A stretch of DNA of 64,000 nucleotides, from positions 55,777,087 to 55,841,086 of the forward strand of contig OZ022508.1 of the NCBI GenBank assembly GCA_963989385.1. Reading direction: 5' to 3'. The stretch is from Ctena decussata. Lineage: Eukaryota; Mollusca; Bivalvia; Lucinida; Lucinidae. The position numbers were made by a program, and so were the translations under genes. The notes below the pieces were generated by a model. It saw nothing but the letters and a program-made list of their open reading frames with translations, was not told the origin of the DNA and did not search any database. Shown piece by piece: positions 55,201-58,200 of this stretch. Numbering within the stretch: position 1 is the first letter of the stretch; every line of letters begins with the position of its first letter.

Positions 55201-58200
55201 CAATGAAAAAAGTGCAATACATATACAGTCAAACCCGTCTTAAAGGGTCACCCAAGGGAAGCCCAAACATTGGCTGATTAAGACAGGTGACCCCTTAATA
55301 CAGGTTCATTTCCACTGTGTTTTGGTGCAAGGGACCAAGAAAAGGACTGGCTGCTAAAGACAGGTGATCTCTTAATAGAGGTGACCACATAAGCAGGTTT
55401 GACTGTACATGTTTACATATGCAATGAAAATTCAAAACAATAAGGCCTTCTATTAAAACAGCTGAAGAATATATATGTGCACATTGTATTCTAAAGCCTG
55501 CATGCTACAGTGCATAATTTGAATATGTGTCTACATATGAATCATATTTAAAGATTGTTTTCATGCCCACTACCATGGCTAGGAAAAATATGATGAAAGG
55601 AGGAGACAATTTTATCAAAAAAGAAGCTATGAATATATGGCACCTAAGGGGAAATGTTTGGAGGTATAAAGGGTTTGGGATGGTTCTTTCTTACGTTTTA
55701 ATGGTTTATTAATCACTCTGAGACAAAGATTCTTTAAAGTTTGTGGCAAACAAACCAGCTGATGGGGATCTTGGACTGTCTTGTCATTTTCACATATTCC
55801 AATGTGCCTAGAAACTGAAAATGGTAATGAAATGGTAATGAATGGTTACTGCACCTTTCAAATTTTTTGACTGAACACTCTTTCAGCAGAAGCAGTTCTG
55901 CCATTTTGCCTTTCTTCTCAATGGTTTCAACACTTACAGGAAAGAATTTGCTCCCCACAGAACAATTTTTTTCCTTTTAGAGCCTAATCCCTTTTGAGTG
56001 AAGCTCTTTCTTGCAAAGCAATACTAACCCCCTAATTTTAGTTTAACTCCTTTGAAACATAATATGAGCCGTGAGAGGACAAAACAATGTGTGCACCAAG
56101 CCAAGATTCAGATCAGCCTGGGCATCAGAGTCTTCGCTGTCCGCATGGAGCTAGCTTAGACCCTAAGCTACCCTTTAGGTTTATCTGAGTCTCTACTGGC
56201 CTTACCTACCACTTCGTTGGTTTTGTTGTGTCACACATCAAATAAAACACAAGGTCTGACTGCCAGTGATTGGACAATGTCAACAATATTAGCAACAACA
56301 TGATATACTGCCAGATTATGAATCTTTCATTCTCATCCTCTGACATCTCATTTTATGTAGCTGAAAAGGCCTGCTTTGTGTGCAAAGAAGTAGACTTTGA
56401 AAGGTGAAAATGTATGTTACGTAGAATGGCTGTAAAACGAAGTTTGTGACCAAAAAACCAATGATTATCTCCATGAATGACAATTTTAATTACAGTTCTT
56501 CTCTAACTTTGTCAGCTTGCTAGGGGAATGGCAAAGGGTGCCTTCTCATCAGGGTTCTACACACGTCTGTCCCAATACCTAGTGTCATTAAGATTATTCT
56601 TGACAAAAAAGATTCCAAGAACTTTTCTGCAACATAATTTTTAAACACTCAGTCACCCAGAACTGGAAGTAGCTTCGATTCAATAATTTTCTTCATCAAT
56701 TTTGAAAACAGCCTATGCCTGGAATGAAATTTCATATTAAAATGTCATTGTGACAGGAAGTCAATTAAATATTGCTAAGATGCTGGTCAATAAGATCAAT
56801 GAAATATCAGTTTTGAACAGCATGGAAAAGCAGTTTACAAAGTCAGCATCTATGACAAAAATAATAACTTTCAGCTTATTGCTTATACAGGGTGTTAAGA
56901 AAGTTCATAGACATTATTTAAACTTACACTGAATGCTTAATAATGTTATGATTTTTGCTAAACTTTGTAAGTGTGATAAAGGAAGCACTACCAAATATAT
57001 GCAACATATAAAATCTTTTTCAACTTGGAAATGACGAGAAAATCTGAGTTGCCATTGACAGAGCCTCTACAGGGCTGACAATGGTGAAGGCATAATTTTG
57101 ATTTGCATTAGAGTTCGGCATCTTAGGAGCTAGGTTTTTCAAAACTAATAGACCTATTTAAGATGTAAAAGGACTGGTATTGCAGGGAATATTTTCGTGA
57201 TTTTTTCATTTTTAGTTTTTTATTATTTTCCGACGGTTTACTACGGAATTTCTGACTTATTCGAAATGGTACCCCCATTCTAAATTGAAAATTTAAATTT
57301 TAGGGGGTGGGGATGGAATCTATATCAGTATTTGTTAACTCATAGGCATTTTGCACATTTTCTTTAGTCTTTTGTTATTAGATTTTTTCTCAAATCGAGC
57401 ATAAACATTTGATGTGAATTTTCTTTTCATATTTGTTTTGCAAAATCACTCTTAACAAATTACCTTTAGATTTAACTTCAGATTCATTTATCATTGAATT
57501 TTGCACTAAAAACTTGTTGTTTTAAAACAAAGTAGGTGATAATATGTAATTGTTTAAGAAACTTTTGAAATATTTTATGCTGGGTAAATAACCTGTGTAA
57601 TTAACAAATTTTCATGTCATTTAGATGCAGCATTGTTGTAGAAATGCTATTTTATCGATACATTGCCACAATTTGGCTTTTTGGTGGTAACATTTCAAAT
57701 ATGTAATAATTTACAGATACACCATAAATATTTCAAAGTTTTCTTCTTATCTCCCTTATCACTAAGACCCACTGAATGATATAAATGATTTTATATTAAT
57801 TTTTGTTTTCATGTTTCATTTCAGATGTTATTTCATTACCTCCACCCCCTTTGCAAAATATTAGTGCCTCATCTGCTTTTTCATGTCAGTGAAAAATCTG
57901 TCAAAATGTGCATGTTGTTTATGACTCCTTACAAGCTATAACTACTAAAATACGGTTTGGCTTAGTCTCTATCATTTAAGTTAGTTTTAAAATGATGATT
58001 CACTGTGTTATAAGAATGAATAACAGTTTAATATGCCACACCTTTATGCGTAAAATCCATAATGAATAGCAGGTCACTTTGACAGCTTGGGTATGAACTA
58101 CTTATTTTAATACGGTAAAGCGTGATTGTAAAAGTTGTTACATTGTGGACCCTTTAATAATGAATAGTTCTTGAAACCTGTAAAGTTTTAAGATTTAATG

